A DNA stretch of 64,000 bases from Amycolatopsis decaplanina DSM 44594 (GCF_000342005.1 NZ_AOHO01000019.1:62001-126000), one strand, 5' to 3'. Positions 15,558-25,310 are shown, counted from the stretch's first letter. Made by a program: numbers and translations. Notes: generated by a model from the sequence alone, not told the origin.

Positions 15558-16517
15558 TCAGCCGACGATGTCGATCTCGAACTCCACGTTCGAGCTGTAC
15601 TCGAAGTCGACCCACACCGCGCCCGGCAGGTGGTACCGCCGGTGCGAAACCGTCTTCGGATCGAAGCCGGGCGTCTGCAGGGGATTCCCGCCGACACCGA
15701 CCTTGTCGCTGCCCCAGGCGTAGATGTTGCCCTGCCACACGGGCGCGTCGGTGACGCCGTCCCCGTCGACACGCGGACGGACGATGATCGCGGCCGTCTC
15801 GCTGCCGGAGAGGAAGAGCCGCACGGACGTGGTCGAGGGACTGGCCGGAATGGTCCTGCGTTCCATGAGTTCTGTCGTCGCCTTCCGTTTCGGGGCGGCG
15901 CCGCCGCCGGTCAAGTGGGCGTTCGTGTAGGACTCGTTGAGGTCGACACCGCTCGCGCGGATACCGGGGACCTGGCCCGAATCCGAGTACTGGTGCACGT
16001 CGTAGCGACCCGCGGCGGCGTCGGGTTTGGCCCCGTAGCGCGCGATCCAGATGACCAGGTCCGGCACGCCGAATTGGTCCGGGCGCAGCATCTTGGCTAG
16101 AGCATTGTTCAGGTAGACACCGGGCCGGAACCCATGTCCGGCGACGCGACCGCAGAACCTGATCGAGAAGTCCCGCTTGCGCCCGTCGGGGATGTTCGGC
16201 GTCCCCGAACCCGGCGGGTTGTCCTCGAGATCGAGCATCGGAACACATCCGGTCGCCCCGAGCCGCCGGACCTCCGCGACGAACACGTCGGCCTGAGCCT
16301 CGGGCGAGGGACTTGCCTGGGCGAAGTGGTAACCGCCCACTGGGATCCCCACGGATCTCGCTCCGGCCACCAAGGCGTCGCCGGTGTTGCGGCCGCCGTT
16401 CGGCAAGCCACCGCCGTCGGTGAGCTTGACGAAGACGAACGTCACTCCGTGATCCTTGACAGCCTGCCAATTGGTAACGGACTGAAAGCGACTGTAGATA
16501 TCTATTCCCAGCGCCAT
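15558..16517 (-). CDS. GH25-family lysozyme-like protein with C-terminal extra domain
   Basis: 319 residues. The first 215 follow the GH25 muramidase barrel: GIDIYSRFQSVTNWQAVK with D6, then TFVFVKLTDG, PVGGYHFAQ, MLDLEDN (catalytic-type D96 and E98), DLVIWIARYG and DVHQYSDSGQVPGI. GH25 enzymes cleave the MurNAc-GlcNAc bond of peptidoglycan. The last 100 residues form a separate beta-rich domain of unknown role, perhaps wall binding. There is no signal peptide or membrane span, as in phage endolysins, so export or release needs another route. ATG 16517 fits the family N-terminus. No phage genes adjoin. Confidence 0.85.
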   Translation of the reverse strand: MALGIDIYSRFQSVTNWQAVKDHGVTFVFVKLTDGGGLPNGGRNTGDALVAGARSVGIPVGGYHFAQASPSPEAQADVFVAEVRRLGATGCVPMLDLEDNPPGSGTPNIPDGRKRDFSIRFCGRVAGHGFRPGVYLNNALAKMLRPDQFGVPDLVIWIARYGAKPDAAAGRYDVHQYSDSGQVPGIRASGVDLNESYTNAHLTGGGAAPKRKATTELMERRTIPASPSTTSVRLFLSGSETAAIIVRPRVDGDGVTDAPVWQGNIYAWGSDKVGVGGNPLQTPGFDPKTVSHRRYHLPGAVWVDFEYSSNVEFEIDIVG

Positions 16518-16612
16518 CCTGACAGCCTGACGGGCGAATTAGTTGGACAAAAGGGCCTAGTGGGCGATAACTGGTACGTACGGTCCGCCCTTTCGGGCGA
16601 CCTCTCCCTGGC

Positions 16613-16640
16613 TGACTCGGCCGGCCCATGCCCGTACTGT
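16613..16640 (+). promoter_or_regulatory. Promoter for leaderless mRNA of the 60-residue membrane protein
   Basis: A -10 TACTGT (16635-16640) lies seven bases before ATG 16648, so transcription probably starts at the start codon. TGACTC (16613-16618) at 16 bases spacing can serve as -35. No ribosome-binding site is present before the ATG. Confidence 0.6.
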
Positions 16641-16647
16641 GACAACC

Positions 16648-16830
16648 ATGGCGTCTCGAAGCCCCTTTCGCTGGCTGACCCGGTGGGCGGACTGGTTCGA
16701 AGAGCGCGGCGTCTACGTTCCGGGCGAGGAGAGCCGGGCGGTCGATCCGATGCGCGATTTCGGCTGGCTGATCGTGGCCTGGGTGTCCGGTCTGGCGATC
16801 TTCATCCTGTTCTTCGCCTTCGCCGTCTGA
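16648..16830 (+). CDS. Small single-span membrane protein, hypothetical
   Basis: 60 residues from ATG 16648. The N-terminal half is cytoplasmic-type and charged (FRWLTRWADWFEERGVYVPG), followed by a C-terminal membrane span (WLIVAWVSGLAIFILFFAFAV). The gene is probably translated from a leaderless mRNA. Similar small proteins with the ERGVYVPGEESRAVDP motif are conserved, as I recall, in Pseudonocardiales. Nothing in the context points to a function: a lysozyme gene lies divergent upstream and a lipoprotein gene downstream. Confidence 0.75.
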   Translation: MASRSPFRWLTRWADWFEERGVYVPGEESRAVDPMRDFGWLIVAWVSGLAIFILFFAFAV

Positions 16831-17030
16831 CCGTCTCCGGTGTGCCATCGAGGTGACGGCTGTCACTAGCCGTGCCCTTCCGATCACGGATCGGCCACGG
16901 GTGTACACCAGGTGCGCGTCAACCCGGCCGCGCCGCTCCTCTCGGCCGGGGAAGACCGTCACTCTGGACACTTCGGCACTGATGACTACCTCGAACGGCC
17001 CACCCGCACCTCCGACTGGAGTAACCGCAC

Positions 17031-17576
17031 ATGGCGCCCCCGCGCACCCCGAAGCTCTTGATCGCCGCCTGCTCGTTGCTGCTGGCGGCCGCGTGCGGGG
17101 TTCCGGCACCGGAAAAAGGGGCAGCGATGCTCGGTGCGGACACCCCGGCCCAGGGCCTGGCCGCGACGCACACGGAAGGCGACCTCGCGTTCGGCGCCCC
17201 GCACCGGTTCGCGACCGGGGTCACGATCTCCGTGTCCGCTCCGAAATCGTTCCGCCCCAGCGCGTCGGCGTACCCGCAGAGCCCGCGCGCGGTGGCCTTC
17301 GGCATCGAGGTGACGAACGCGGGCGAGGGCACCTACCGGCTCTCCGGCCTGTCCGTGACGGGTGAGGTCGACGGAGAGACCTCCGCGGTCAAACAGGTCG
17401 TCGACCCGGTGCAGGGCTACAACGGCGTCGCGGACGCCGGCAAGGACGTGGCGCCCGGCCGGTCGGTCCACCTGAACCTGGCGTTCGCCGTTCCGGACAG
17501 GCCGGTGAGGCTGCGCCTTCAAGTGCGACCGAGCACTTCGGAGCCTGTCGCCGCGAAGTACTGCGGGAAGGTCTGA
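17031..17576 (+). CDS. Secreted lipoprotein with DUF4352-like beta domain
   Basis: 181 residues. The signal peptide LLIAACSLLLAAAC ends in a lipobox with the lipidated Cys at about 22. The mature part is a beta-sandwich-like domain (TGVTISVSAPKSF, VAFGIEVTNAGEGTYRLSGL, VHLNLAFAVPDRPVRLRLQV), resembling DUF4352/immunoprotective-type domains found in actinobacterial surface lipoproteins. ATG 17031 follows GGAG at a good distance. It is anchored on the outer face of the membrane; the partner is unknown. The Bcp gene starts 27 bases downstream but has its own promoter. Confidence 0.8.
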   Translation: MAPPRTPKLLIAACSLLLAAACGVPAPEKGAAMLGADTPAQGLAATHTEGDLAFGAPHRFATGVTISVSAPKSFRPSASAYPQSPRAVAFGIEVTNAGEGTYRLSGLSVTGEVDGETSAVKQVVDPVQGYNGVADAGKDVAPGRSVHLNLAFAVPDRPVRLRLQVRPSTSEPVAAKYCGKV

Positions 17577-17590
17577 CCCCGCCGATTCGC

Positions 17591-17596
17591 TACCGT
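17591..17596 (+). promoter_or_regulatory. -10 box for leaderless bcp
   Basis: TACCGT seven bases before ATG 17604, with no ribosome-binding site between. Fits the TANNNT leaderless pattern seen repeatedly in this window. Confidence 0.55.
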
Positions 17597-17603
17597 GTGC
17601 GTC

Positions 17604-18077
17604 ATGACCGAGCAGCGACTCTCCCCCGGCGACAAAGCGCCCGACTTCACCCTCCCCGACAGTGAGGGCAACGACGTCAAGCTCAGCGACTTCCACGGCA
17701 AGTCGGTCGTCGTGTACTTCTACCCGAGCGCCGGCACGCCGGGCTGCACGAAGCAGGCTTGCGACTTCCGGGACAGCCTCGCGCAGCTCAACGACGCCGG
17801 CTACCAGGTGCTCGGCATCTCGCCGGACAAGCCCGCGAAGCTCGCGAAGTTCGTCGAGGCGGAAGGGCTGACGTTCCCGCTGCTGTCCGACACGGAGAAG
17901 ACCGTCCTCAAGGCGTACAGCGCCTTCGGCGAAAAGAAGAACTACGGCAAGGTCTACGAAGGCGTCATCCGCTCGACGTTCGTCGTCGACCCCGAAGGCA
18001 AGATCGCCGTGGCACAGTACAACGTGCGCGCCACCGGGCACGTCGCGAAACTGCTCCGGGACCTCTCCCTGGCATAA
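17604..18077 (+). CDS. bcp: Thioredoxin-dependent thiol peroxidase (Bcp/PrxQ)
   Basis: 157 residues. Atypical two-Cys peroxiredoxin that reduces hydroperoxides with thioredoxin. The peroxidatic Cys48 lies in SAGTPGCTKQACDFRD and the resolving Cys53 five residues later, the PrxQ arrangement. PGDKAPDFTLPDSEGNDV at the start and RSTFVVDPEGKI near the end are conserved. It is cytoplasmic. The gene ends at a 46-base palindrome shared with the convergent rdgB. Start ATG 17604 gives the standard N-terminus and lies seven bases after a -10 box. Confidence 0.95.
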   Translation: MTEQRLSPGDKAPDFTLPDSEGNDVKLSDFHGKSVVVYFYPSAGTPGCTKQACDFRDSLAQLNDAGYQVLGISPDKPAKLAKFVEAEGLTFPLLSDTEKTVLKAYSAFGEKKNYGKVYEGVIRSTFVVDPEGKIAVAQYNVRATGHVAKLLRDLSLA

Positions 18078-18080
18078 AGC

Positions 18081-18126
18081 CTCGTGAGTGGTAATGACGG
18101 TTCTAACCGTCCTTACCACTCACGAG
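18081..18126. repeat. 46-base palindrome, copy 2 of 6
   Basis: CTCGTGAGTGGTAATGACGG ... CCGTCCTTACCACTCACGAG with one arm mismatch (T for G). It fills nearly all of the gap between the convergent bcp and rdgB stops (18077 and 18129), so it very probably acts as a shared terminator. Confidence 0.8.
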
Positions 18127-18128
18127 AC

Positions 18129-18734
18129 TCAACCCACCAAGTTCCTGAGTTCCCCTGCCAACGCGCGCAACGCCTTCCCCCGGTGCGAAGCTTCGTCCTT
18201 TTCGGACGGTTCCAGCTCGGCGGAAGTCCGCGTCCCACCCTCCGGCACGAAGATCGGGTCGTAGCCGAATCCGTTGGCACCACGGCGTTCCCGGATCAGC
18301 GAGCCGCGCCATTCCCCGCGCACCACGGTTTCGTCGCCACCGGGGATGACCAACGCGGCCGCACAGACGAAAGCCGCGCCCCTGCGCTCGTCGGGTGTGT
18401 CGGACAGCTGCGCCAGCACGAGGTCCAGGTTCGCCTCGTCGTCGCCGTGTTTGCCCGACCAGCGCGCCGAAAGCACGCCCGGCATGCCGTTGAGCGCGTC
18501 GACGGCGATACCCGAATCGTCGGCGATGGCCGGGAGACCGGTCGCGGCGGCCGCGTCCTGGGCCTTCGCGAGCGCGTTGCCCTCGAAGTCCGGAGCGGTC
18601 TCGGGTGCTTCGGGGAACTCGGGGACGTCGGCGAGGCCGATGACCTCGACACCTTCGATCCCCTCCGCCACCAGGATGCGCCGGAGTTCACCGAGCTTCT
18701 TCGCGTTGCGGGTGGCGAGGAGCAGCTTGGTCAC
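18129..18734 (-). CDS. rdgB: Non-canonical purine NTP pyrophosphatase (RdgB/HAM1)
   Basis: 201 residues. Hydrolyses dITP, XTP and ITP to monophosphates, keeping deaminated purines out of nucleic acids. Family motifs are [18 protein letters not shown] at the N-terminus, [20 protein letters not shown] in the middle, and [11 protein letters not shown] with [10 protein letters not shown] at the end. GTG 18734 overlaps the stop of rph by four bases. The order rph-rdgB matches Rv1340-Rv1341 of M. tuberculosis. Confidence 0.95.
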   Translation of the reverse strand: MTKLLLATRNAKKLGELRRILVAEGIEGVEVIGLADVPEFPEAPETAPDFEGNALAKAQDAAAATGLPAIADDSGIAVDALNGMPGVLSARWSGKHGDDEANLDLVLAQLSDTPDERRGAAFVCAAALVIPGGDETVVRGEWRGSLIRERRGANGFGYDPIFVPEGGTRTSAELEPSEKDEASHRGKALRALAGELRNLVG

Positions 18735-19507
18735 TTGGCGCCCTTCTTCTTGTCCGGACGCGGCTCGGGGAGTTCGCCGGGATACGGCAGCGCGAGGGCT
18801 TCGGTCTGCAAGCGGGTCAGCTCCTCGCAGCCCGCGAGCGCCACGTCCAGCATGGTGTCCAAAGTAGACCGCGCGAAGGTGGCACCCTCGCCGGTGCCCT
18901 GCACCTCGATCAGCGTGCCCGCGTCGGTGGCGACGACGTTCATGTCGACCTCCGCGCGCGAGTCCTCTTCATAAGGCAGGTCGAGACGCACCCGGCCGTC
19001 GACGACGCCCACGCTCACCGCGGCCACCGAAGACGAAAGCGGCTGCGGGTCGGCCAGGCGGCCCGCGGCGCCGAGCCAGGTGACGGCGTCGGCGAGCGCG
19101 ACATAGCCGCCGGTCACCGCGGCCGTACGGGTACCGCCGTCGGCCTGGATGACGTCACAGTCGATGACGATCGTGTTCTCCCCCAGCGCCGCCAGGTCGA
19201 TGCAGGCGCGCAGGGACCGGCCGATCAGCCGGGAGATCTCGTGTGTGCGGCCGCCGACGCGGCCCTTGATGGATTCGCGGTCGCCGCGGGTGTTGGTCGC
19301 CGACGGCAGCATCGCGTACTCGGCGGTGACCCAGCCGAGGCCGGAACCGGCCCGCCAGCGGGGGACGCCTTCGGTGACGCTCGCCGCGCACAGCACCCGG
19401 GTGTCGCCGAATTCGATCAACACCGAGCCCGCGGGCCACCGCTGGAAGCCGCGGGTGATCTTGATGTCGCGAAGCTGGTCGTCGTTCCTGCCGTCTTTTC
19501 TCGCCAC
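18731..19507 (-). CDS. rph: Ribonuclease PH
   Basis: 258 residues. Phosphorolytic 3'-exoribonuclease that trims tRNA 3' ends. Typical sequences: [43 protein letters not shown] (phosphate-site region), [16 protein letters not shown] and [19 protein letters not shown]. The short N-terminal stretch before [13 protein letters not shown] is normal for actinobacteria. GTG 19507 lies seven bases after a -10 box and is preferred over GTG 19516, which would overlap that box. It overlaps rdgB downstream. Confidence 0.95.
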   Translation of the reverse strand: MARKDGRNDDQLRDIKITRGFQRWPAGSVLIEFGDTRVLCAASVTEGVPRWRAGSGLGWVTAEYAMLPSATNTRGDRESIKGRVGGRTHEISRLIGRSLRACIDLAALGENTIVIDCDVIQADGGTRTAAVTGGYVALADAVTWLGAAGRLADPQPLSSSVAAVSVGVVDGRVRLDLPYEEDSRAEVDMNVVATDAGTLIEVQGTGEGATFARSTLDTMLDVALAGCEELTRLQTEALALPYPGELPEPRPDKKKGAK

Positions 19508-19514
19508 GGCCGTC

Positions 19515-19520
19515 ACTCTA
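19515..19520 (-). promoter_or_regulatory. -10 box for leaderless rph-rdgB transcript
   Basis: TAGAGT on the minus strand, seven bases before GTG 19507. No ribosome-binding site precedes the start. Confidence 0.5.
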
Positions 19521-19530
19521 GAACCCCGTG

Positions 19531-20298
19531 TCAGAGGTCGTAGACGGCGCCCTGCTCGACCAGCTCGGCCGCGGGGAACGCGACGGCCGCCTCGGCGAGG
19601 ACCGCGTCGCGGTCGGTCCAGGGCGCGACGTGGGTGAGCAGCAGCCGCCCCACCCCGGCCTCGCGCCCGAGCTCTCCCGCTTCCTTGCCGGACAGATGGA
19701 CGCCGGCGGGACGGTCGGGTGAATCGGTCCACGACGCTTCGGACAGCAGGACGTCGACGCCGCCGGCGAGGTCGGTCAGGGTGTCGCAGACGCCGGTGTC
19801 GCCGGTGTAGGCGAAGGTCTTGCCACCGTGCGCGAAACGCAGGCCGAACGCCGGGGTCGGGTGGTCGACCGGGACCGCGGTGACCTCGAACGGCCCGATC
19901 TCCATGGGCTCCGGCCGCAGGGCGTCGAAGGCGAACACGTCGGAGAGATCGGTGGTCGCCCGCTCCTCCTCGTTCGCCGCGTAGGCGTGGGCGAGCCGCT
20001 CGTGCACGTCCGACGGCCCGTACACCGGCAGCCGGCGCGGCCTCGCCGGGTACGGCGGCGCCGGGTGGTAGCGCCGCAGCACGGTGAGCGCGCTGACGTC
20101 GGCGCAGTGATCGGGGTGGAGATGCGAAAGGATCAGCGCGTCCAGGTCGAACGGGTCGCGCAGGGCCTGCAGCCTGGCGAGCGTCCCGTTGCCGAGTTCG
20201 AGCCCCAGGACGAACCCGTCCGCCTCGAGCAGGTAGCCGGACGCGGCGGCGTTGGGCCCGGGGATGCTGCCCGAGCAGCCGAGGATCGTGAGACGCAC
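19531..20298 (-). CDS. Metallo-beta-lactamase-fold phosphodiesterase, Rv1339-like
   Basis: 255 residues. The metal-binding motif HLHPDH (H59, H61, D63, H64) and TGDTG later mark the metallo-beta-lactamase fold, with LSEASW and LTHVAPW supplying further ligands. By position (between murI and rph) and sequence it corresponds to M. tuberculosis Rv1339, reported as an atypical class II cyclic-AMP phosphodiesterase. Assignment rests on synteny and my recall, so tRNase Z-like activity is an alternative. GTG 20298 follows AAGGTG. Confidence 0.85.
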   Translation of the reverse strand: MRLTILGCSGSIPGPNAAASGYLLEADGFVLGLELGNGTLARLQALRDPFDLDALILSHLHPDHCADVSALTVLRRYHPAPPYPARPRRLPVYGPSDVHERLAHAYAANEEERATTDLSDVFAFDALRPEPMEIGPFEVTAVPVDHPTPAFGLRFAHGGKTFAYTGDTGVCDTLTDLAGGVDVLLSEASWTDSPDRPAGVHLSGKEAGELGREAGVGRLLLTHVAPWTDRDAVLAEAAVAFPAAELVEQGAVYDL

Positions 20299-20328
20299 TG
20301 TGACACCTTAAGCACGGAATCGGCGATT

Positions 20329-21135
20329 TTACGCGCTGGTGGGAGCCAGCACACCCGGAGCGAAGCCCATGAACCGCTGAGCGAGCCTGGTGAACGGCTC
20401 GGCGGATCCGGTGGCGACGAACTCGTGCCGCGGCGGGGTGTCGCGCTCGGCGAGGAGGTCGGCCTCGGTGAGGACGCGCACGAGGTCACGCGCGGTCTCC
20501 TCGGCGCTGGACACCAGCGTGACGTCCTGGCCCATGACGATCTGCAGCACCCCGGACAGCAACGGGTAGTGCGTGCAGCCCATGACCAGCGTGTCGACCT
20601 GTGCGTCCAGCAGTGGTTCCAGATAGCCCTGTGCGAGCCCCAGCACCTGGCGACCGGTGGTGATCCCGCGTTCCACGAAGTCCACGAACCGCGGGCACGC
20701 GACGCTGGTGATCTCGACATCCTGCGCGGCGTTGAAGGCGTCGTCGTAGGCGCGCGACCGGACGGTGCCCTCGGTGCCGATCACGCCGATGCGGCCGGAG
20801 CGCGTGGCGGACACGGCCCGGCGCGCGGCAGGGAGGACGACCTCGATGACGGGGACGTCGTAGCGCTCCCTCGCGTCGCGAAGGCAGGCTGCGGAGGCGG
20901 TGTTGCAGGCGATGACCAGTGCCTTCACCCCGCCTTCGACGATGTCGTCCAGCGCTTCCAGCGCGTACTGGCGTGCCGTCGCGATGGGAAGCGGACCGTA
21001 CGGGTTACGGGCGGTGTCGCCGACATAGCGCAACTGCTCCCCGGGCAACTGCTCCAGGATCGCCCTGGCGACGGTGAGCCCGCCCACTCCGGAATCGAAG
21101 ACGCCGATCGGGGCGTCGGCGCTCGGCTTGGTCAC
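20329..21135 (-). CDS. murI: Glutamate racemase
   Basis: 268 residues. Converts L- to D-glutamate for peptidoglycan. The two catalytic cysteines are C77 (VIACNTASA) and C187 ([10 protein letters not shown]). [14 protein letters not shown] and [11 protein letters not shown] hold the conserved Asp and Tyr of the substrate pocket. GTG 21135 overlaps the rhomboid stop (GTGA), so the pair is translationally coupled. The order rhomboid-murI-Rv1339 is as in M. tuberculosis Rv1337-Rv1339. Confidence 0.96.
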   Translation of the reverse strand: MTKPSADAPIGVFDSGVGGLTVARAILEQLPGEQLRYVGDTARNPYGPLPIATARQYALEALDDIVEGGVKALVIACNTASAACLRDARERYDVPVIEVVLPAARRAVSATRSGRIGVIGTEGTVRSRAYDDAFNAAQDVEITSVACPRFVDFVERGITTGRQVLGLAQGYLEPLLDAQVDTLVMGCTHYPLLSGVLQIVMGQDVTLVSSAEETARDLVRVLTEADLLAERDTPPRHEFVATGSAEPFTRLAQRFMGFAPGVLAPTSA

Positions 21136-21794
21136 ACGGCGAGGCTACCGGGACCGGTCGCTTTCCTGGCCTGGGACCTGTCCACCCGCGCCATCGACCA
21201 GGCCGCGAAGACCCCGGACAGCGCACCGAACAGGTGACCCTGCCAGGAGACGTTCGGATCACCCGGAAGCAGTCCCCAGAGCATCCCGCTCCAGATGCCG
21301 AGCAGCACCAAGGCCACCAGGATCTGCCCGGCAGCGCGGTTGAAGATGCCCCGGACCAGCAGGAACGCGAGCCAGCCGAAGGCGACGCCGGACGCTCCGA
21401 CGGTCACCGTGCCGCCCGGCGCGATCAGCCAGACACCGATACCGGAAAGCACCCAGATGATCGCGGTGACCAGCACCCACCGGCCGATGCCCGCGGACAT
21501 CGCGAGGAAGGCGAACACCAGCACCGGGACGGTGTTGGAGAACAGGTGCCCCCAGCCCGCGTGCAGCAACGGCGCCCAGAGCACGCCGTCGAGCCCGGAG
21601 AGGTCACGGGCGAGGATGCCGCCCTGGTCGAGGTCGGCGGGAAGCACGACGTCGACCAGCTCGACCACGTAGAGCAGCACGGTGAAGGCCAGCGCCACGA
21701 TCGCGGCGGCCTTCGGGTTCGGCGGCAGGACGCGTTTGGCCGGATCCGTACCGGGCTCGCTCGCCGGGACCGGCTGGGGAGGCAAAGGGGTCAC
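21132..21794 (-). CDS. Rhomboid family intramembrane serine protease
   Basis: 220 residues with six predicted membrane spans. The catalytic dyad is the Ser of [13 protein letters not shown] and the His of [30 protein letters not shown] is the conserved first-loop/second-span motif (HxxxHxxxN). A Pro-rich 30-residue N-terminus is cytoplasmic. It cleaves transmembrane segments of unknown targets. M. tuberculosis Rv1337 is the syntenic counterpart. The start GTG 21794 lies six bases after a -10 box and directly behind GGGGAG, so a leaderless message is likely. Confidence 0.92.
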   Translation of the reverse strand: MTPLPPQPVPASEPGTDPAKRVLPPNPKAAAIVALAFTVLLYVVELVDVVLPADLDQGGILARDLSGLDGVLWAPLLHAGWGHLFSNTVPVLVFAFLAMSAGIGRWVLVTAIIWVLSGIGVWLIAPGGTVTVGASGVAFGWLAFLLVRGIFNRAAGQILVALVLLGIWSGMLWGLLPGDPNVSWQGHLFGALSGVFAAWSMARVDRSQARKATGPGSLAV

Positions 21795-21800
21795 CTCCCC

Positions 21801-21806
21801 AGGCTA
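21801..21806 (-). promoter_or_regulatory. -10 box for rhomboid-murI transcript
   Basis: TAGCCT on the minus strand, six bases before GTG 21794. Suggests a leaderless start for the rhomboid gene and the coupled murI. Confidence 0.5.
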
Positions 21807-21863
21807 CGACGGCGACCGGCGGGATCACCTCCGTGAAAACCCTGAATTGTCGGTGGGGGCCGC

Positions 21864-21869
21864 TACGGT
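21864..21869 (+). promoter_or_regulatory. -10 box for leaderless arylamine N-acetyltransferase gene
   Basis: TACGGT seven bases before ATG 21877; no ribosome-binding site. Divergent from the rhomboid promoter 60 bases away. Confidence 0.55.
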
Positions 21870-21876
21870 CGATCAC

Positions 21877-22749
21877 ATGGGGATCTCTTCTTCCGAGCAC
21901 GTCGACGTGCCGGCCTACCTCGCGCGACTCGGGCTCGAACACGAGCCGCCGAGCCTCGACGCGCTCTTCCGGCTGCACGCGGCCCACGTGGAACGGGTGC
22001 CGTACGAAGATTTCGAAGTCCAGCTGGGCAGGCTCACCTCGCTGGATCCGGCCGTGTCGTTCAGCCGGATCGCCGCCGGTCGCGGCGGCTACTGCTATCA
22101 CCTCAACGGCGCCTTCTCGGCCCTGCTGCGGGCGCTCGGCTACCAGGTCGCCCGGCATCCGAGCGGGGCGCAGCTTCCCGGCGAGCAGGCCGGCATCCAC
22201 CTCAACCACCTGGCACTGACGGTCACCGGGCTGCCGGAGACACCCGAGGCCGGCTGGCTGGTCGACGTCGGACTCGGGGACGGCATCCACGAGCCGCTCC
22301 CGCTGCGTGAGGGCGAGTACAAACAGGGGCCGCTGGTGTTCCGCATGCGGCCTTCGGAGGTCACGCCCGGTGGCTGGCGGTTCGACCACGATCCGCAGGG
22401 GAGTTTCGTCGGGATGGATTTCGCGCCGGAGACGGCCGTCATGGCCGACTTCGCCGAAAAGCACGTCGAGCTGTCCACGTCCGAGGAGTCCGGGTTCGTC
22501 CGCACGCTGGTGCTGCAGCGGCGCGACGCCGAGGGGGTGGACTCCCTGCGCGCGCTGACCTTGAGCGGCCTGCCGGGCGGCAAGACGGTACTCGAATCAC
22601 CGGCCGAGTGGTGGTCGGCGATCGAGGACGTCTTCGGTGTGCCTCGCGGTGGATTCACCGATGACGAACAGGACAGGCTGTGGCGGCAGGCCGTCGCCCA
22701 GCACGAACGTCACACCGCCGGAGGGAGTGAGGTCTCGCCCAGCGCGTAG
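21877..22749 (+). CDS. nat: Arylamine N-acetyltransferase
   Basis: 290 residues. Transfers acetyl groups from acetyl-CoA to arylamines and hydrazines; in mycobacteria it acts on isoniazid and links to cholesterol use. The catalytic triad is C73 (GRGGYCYHLNGAF), H111 (LNHLALTV) and D130 (WLVDVGLGDG). VPYEDFEVQLGR at about 41-52 is also typical. The final 40 bases overlap the convergent racemase gene. It sits as an insertion within the Rv1329c-Rv1341-like block. It is cytoplasmic; the start ATG 21877 is probably leaderless. Confidence 0.93.
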   Translation: MGISSSEHVDVPAYLARLGLEHEPPSLDALFRLHAAHVERVPYEDFEVQLGRLTSLDPAVSFSRIAAGRGGYCYHLNGAFSALLRALGYQVARHPSGAQLPGEQAGIHLNHLALTVTGLPETPEAGWLVDVGLGDGIHEPLPLREGEYKQGPLVFRMRPSEVTPGGWRFDHDPQGSFVGMDFAPETAVMADFAEKHVELSTSEESGFVRTLVLQRRDAEGVDSLRALTLSGLPGGKTVLESPAEWWSAIEDVFGVPRGGFTDDEQDRLWRQAVAQHERHTAGGSEVSPSA

Positions 22750-23423
22750 TCCACGGCCGCTTCGGCGTGCAGCCTCGTCGTCGGGAAGGTGGGCACCGGA
22801 CTGTCTTCGGGGCCGACGAGCAGTTCGATCTCGGTGCAGCCGTAGATGATGCCTTCCGCGCCCTCCTCGACCAGCCGTGCGATGACCTCGCGGTACCGCT
22901 CGCGGGAGTCCTCGGTGACGACGCCGTGGACGAGTTCGTCGTAGATGACCCGGTGCACGGTCTCGCGGTCTCTTTCGCCCGGCACGAGCACGTCGAGGCC
23001 GTGTGCGGCGAGCCGTTCGCGGTAGAACGGCTGGGCCATGGTGAAACCGGTGCCCAGGAGCCCGACACGCTTGACGTCGACGGCCTTGATCGCGGCGGCG
23101 GTGGTGTCGGCGAGATGCAGCAGCGGGACGCCCAGGCCGTCGGTGAGCCGGTCGGCGACTTTGTGCATCGTGTTGGTGCACAGGACGACGAAGTCCGCTC
23201 CGGCGGCTTCGAGGCCACGTGCGGCGCGGTTCAGTTCCCGCCCGGCGTCGTCCCAGCGGCCTTCGGCCTGCATCGCTTCGATTTCGGCGAAATCCACGGA
23301 GTAGAGCACGGTGCGCGCGGAGTGGTACCCGCCGCGCAGCTCACGGACACGCTCGTTGACCAGCCGGTAGTACTCGGCCGACGATTCCCAGCTCATCCCG
23401 CCCAGCAACCCGATGACCTTCAT
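22710..23423 (-). CDS. Aspartate/glutamate racemase family protein
   Basis: 237 residues from ATG 23423 (ATG 23432 would add three). Starts IGLLGGMSWESSAEYYRLVN, the family signature. Catalytic cysteines lie in LCTNTMHKV and YGCTEIELLV. The substrate may be aspartate or a broad range of amino acids; murI is elsewhere, so this is not the cell-wall racemase. Its 3' end overlaps nat by 40 bases on the opposite strand. A 46-base palindrome upstream separates it from cysM on the same strand. Confidence 0.9.
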   Translation of the reverse strand: MKVIGLLGGMSWESSAEYYRLVNERVRELRGGYHSARTVLYSVDFAEIEAMQAEGRWDDAGRELNRAARGLEAAGADFVVLCTNTMHKVADRLTDGLGVPLLHLADTTAAAIKAVDVKRVGLLGTGFTMAQPFYRERLAAHGLDVLVPGERDRETVHRVIYDELVHGVVTEDSRERYREVIARLVEEGAEGIIYGCTEIELLVGPEDSPVPTFPTTRLHAEAAVDYALGETSLPPAV

Positions 23424-23455
23424 GACCGCCATCGTGCCAGCGCCGGAAACGTGGT

Positions 23456-23509
23456 GGGTCTCGTGAGTGGTAAAGACGGTTCTAACCGTCTTTACCACTC
23501 ACGAGACCC
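23456..23509. repeat. 46-base palindrome with longer arms, copy 3 of 6
   Basis: Arms GGGTCTCGTGAGTGGTAAAG + ACGG; the A for G change in the stem is compensated on the other side (CTTTACC), which shows selection for pairing. It lies between cysM and the racemase gene, which run in the same direction, so it likely ends the cysM transcript. Confidence 0.82.
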
Positions 23510-23535
23510 CATCCCAGACTTCCGGCTCCCGGATG

Positions 23536-24489
<954 letters not shown>

Positions 24490-24762
24490 TCAGCCACCGG
24501 CCACGGCGGGCAGGATGGTCAGGGTGTCGCCGTCCTTGACCTCGGCCTCGAGACCGCCGGCGAAGCGGACGTCCTCGTCGTTGACGTAGACGTTGACGAA
24601 GCGGTGCAGCTTCTCTTCCTTGACCAGGCGGGCTTTGAGGCCGCCGTGGCGGGACTCGATGTCGTCGATCACCTCGAGCACGGTCTTGCCGGTCGCCTCG
24701 ACGGACTTCTCGCCGCCGGTGTGCGTACGCAGGATGGTCGGGATGGACACGGTCACGGCCAT
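24490..24762 (-). CDS. cysO: Sulfur carrier protein CysO (MoaD/ThiS-like)
   Basis: 90 residues with a ubiquitin-like fold and a C-terminal AGG. The terminal glycine carries a thiocarboxylate that CysM uses to form a CysO-cysteine adduct. Sequence marks: VSIPTILRTHTGGEKSVEAT, FVNVYVNDEDVRFAGGLEA and GDTLTILPAVAGG. ATG 24762 follows GGAGGT. It lies between mec and cysM in the same direction. Confidence 0.95.
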   Translation of the reverse strand: MAVTVSIPTILRTHTGGEKSVEATGKTVLEVIDDIESRHGGLKARLVKEEKLHRFVNVYVNDEDVRFAGGLEAEVKDGDTLTILPAVAGG

Positions 24763-24834
24763 GGTTTTCTACCTCCGGTGGGTTCTCTGCTACGCAGACG
24801 TTCTGTCCGGGCCGGGTTATTCCGGGCCCGGGGT

Positions 24835-25251
24835 TCAGCCGATGATCTCGACGGGTTCCTCGGTGATCTCCCCGTCCACGATCCGGTACGACCGGAACTG
24901 ATGCGAATCGGGGTCCTTGGTGGAAACGAGCACGTAGTGCGCGTCGGGTTCCGAGGCGTACGAGACATCGGTGCGTGACGGATAGGCGTCGGTCGCGGTG
25001 TGCGAGTGGTAGATGACCACCGGGACCTCGTCGTTGGCGTCCATCTCGCGGTAGAGCTTGAGCAGATCACCCGAGTCGAATTCGTAGAACGTGGGCGAGC
25101 GCGCCGCGTTCAGCATCGGGATGTACCGCTCGGGGCTGTCCGATCCCTCGGGACCGGCGATCACCCCGCACGCCTCGTCGGGATGGTCACGACGGGCATG
25201 GGCGACGATCTCGTCGACGAGTTCACGGCGGATCCGGAGCACGTCGCCCAT
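24835..25251 (-). CDS. mec: CysO-cysteine peptidase (JAMM/MPN metalloprotease)
   Basis: 138 residues from ATG 25251. Zinc isopeptidase that releases cysteine from CysO. The JAMM motif is complete: E26 (HPDEACGV), H82, H84 and D95 in YHSHTATDAYPSRTD. The ATG at 25278 would add nine residues with no family support. A 72-base gap separates it from cysO. It is expected to be cytoplasmic and to act after CysM. Confidence 0.93.
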   Translation of the reverse strand: MGDVLRIRRELVDEIVAHARRDHPDEACGVIAGPEGSDSPERYIPMLNAARSPTFYEFDSGDLLKLYREMDANDEVPVVIYHSHTATDAYPSRTDVSYASEPDAHYVLVSTKDPDSHQFRSYRIVDGEITEEPVEIIG

Positions 25252-25310
25252 CTTAGGTGCTGGACGGAGCCGGTCCATACTCTGAGATTGCCGCCACTCC
25301 GCAGGGCCGT

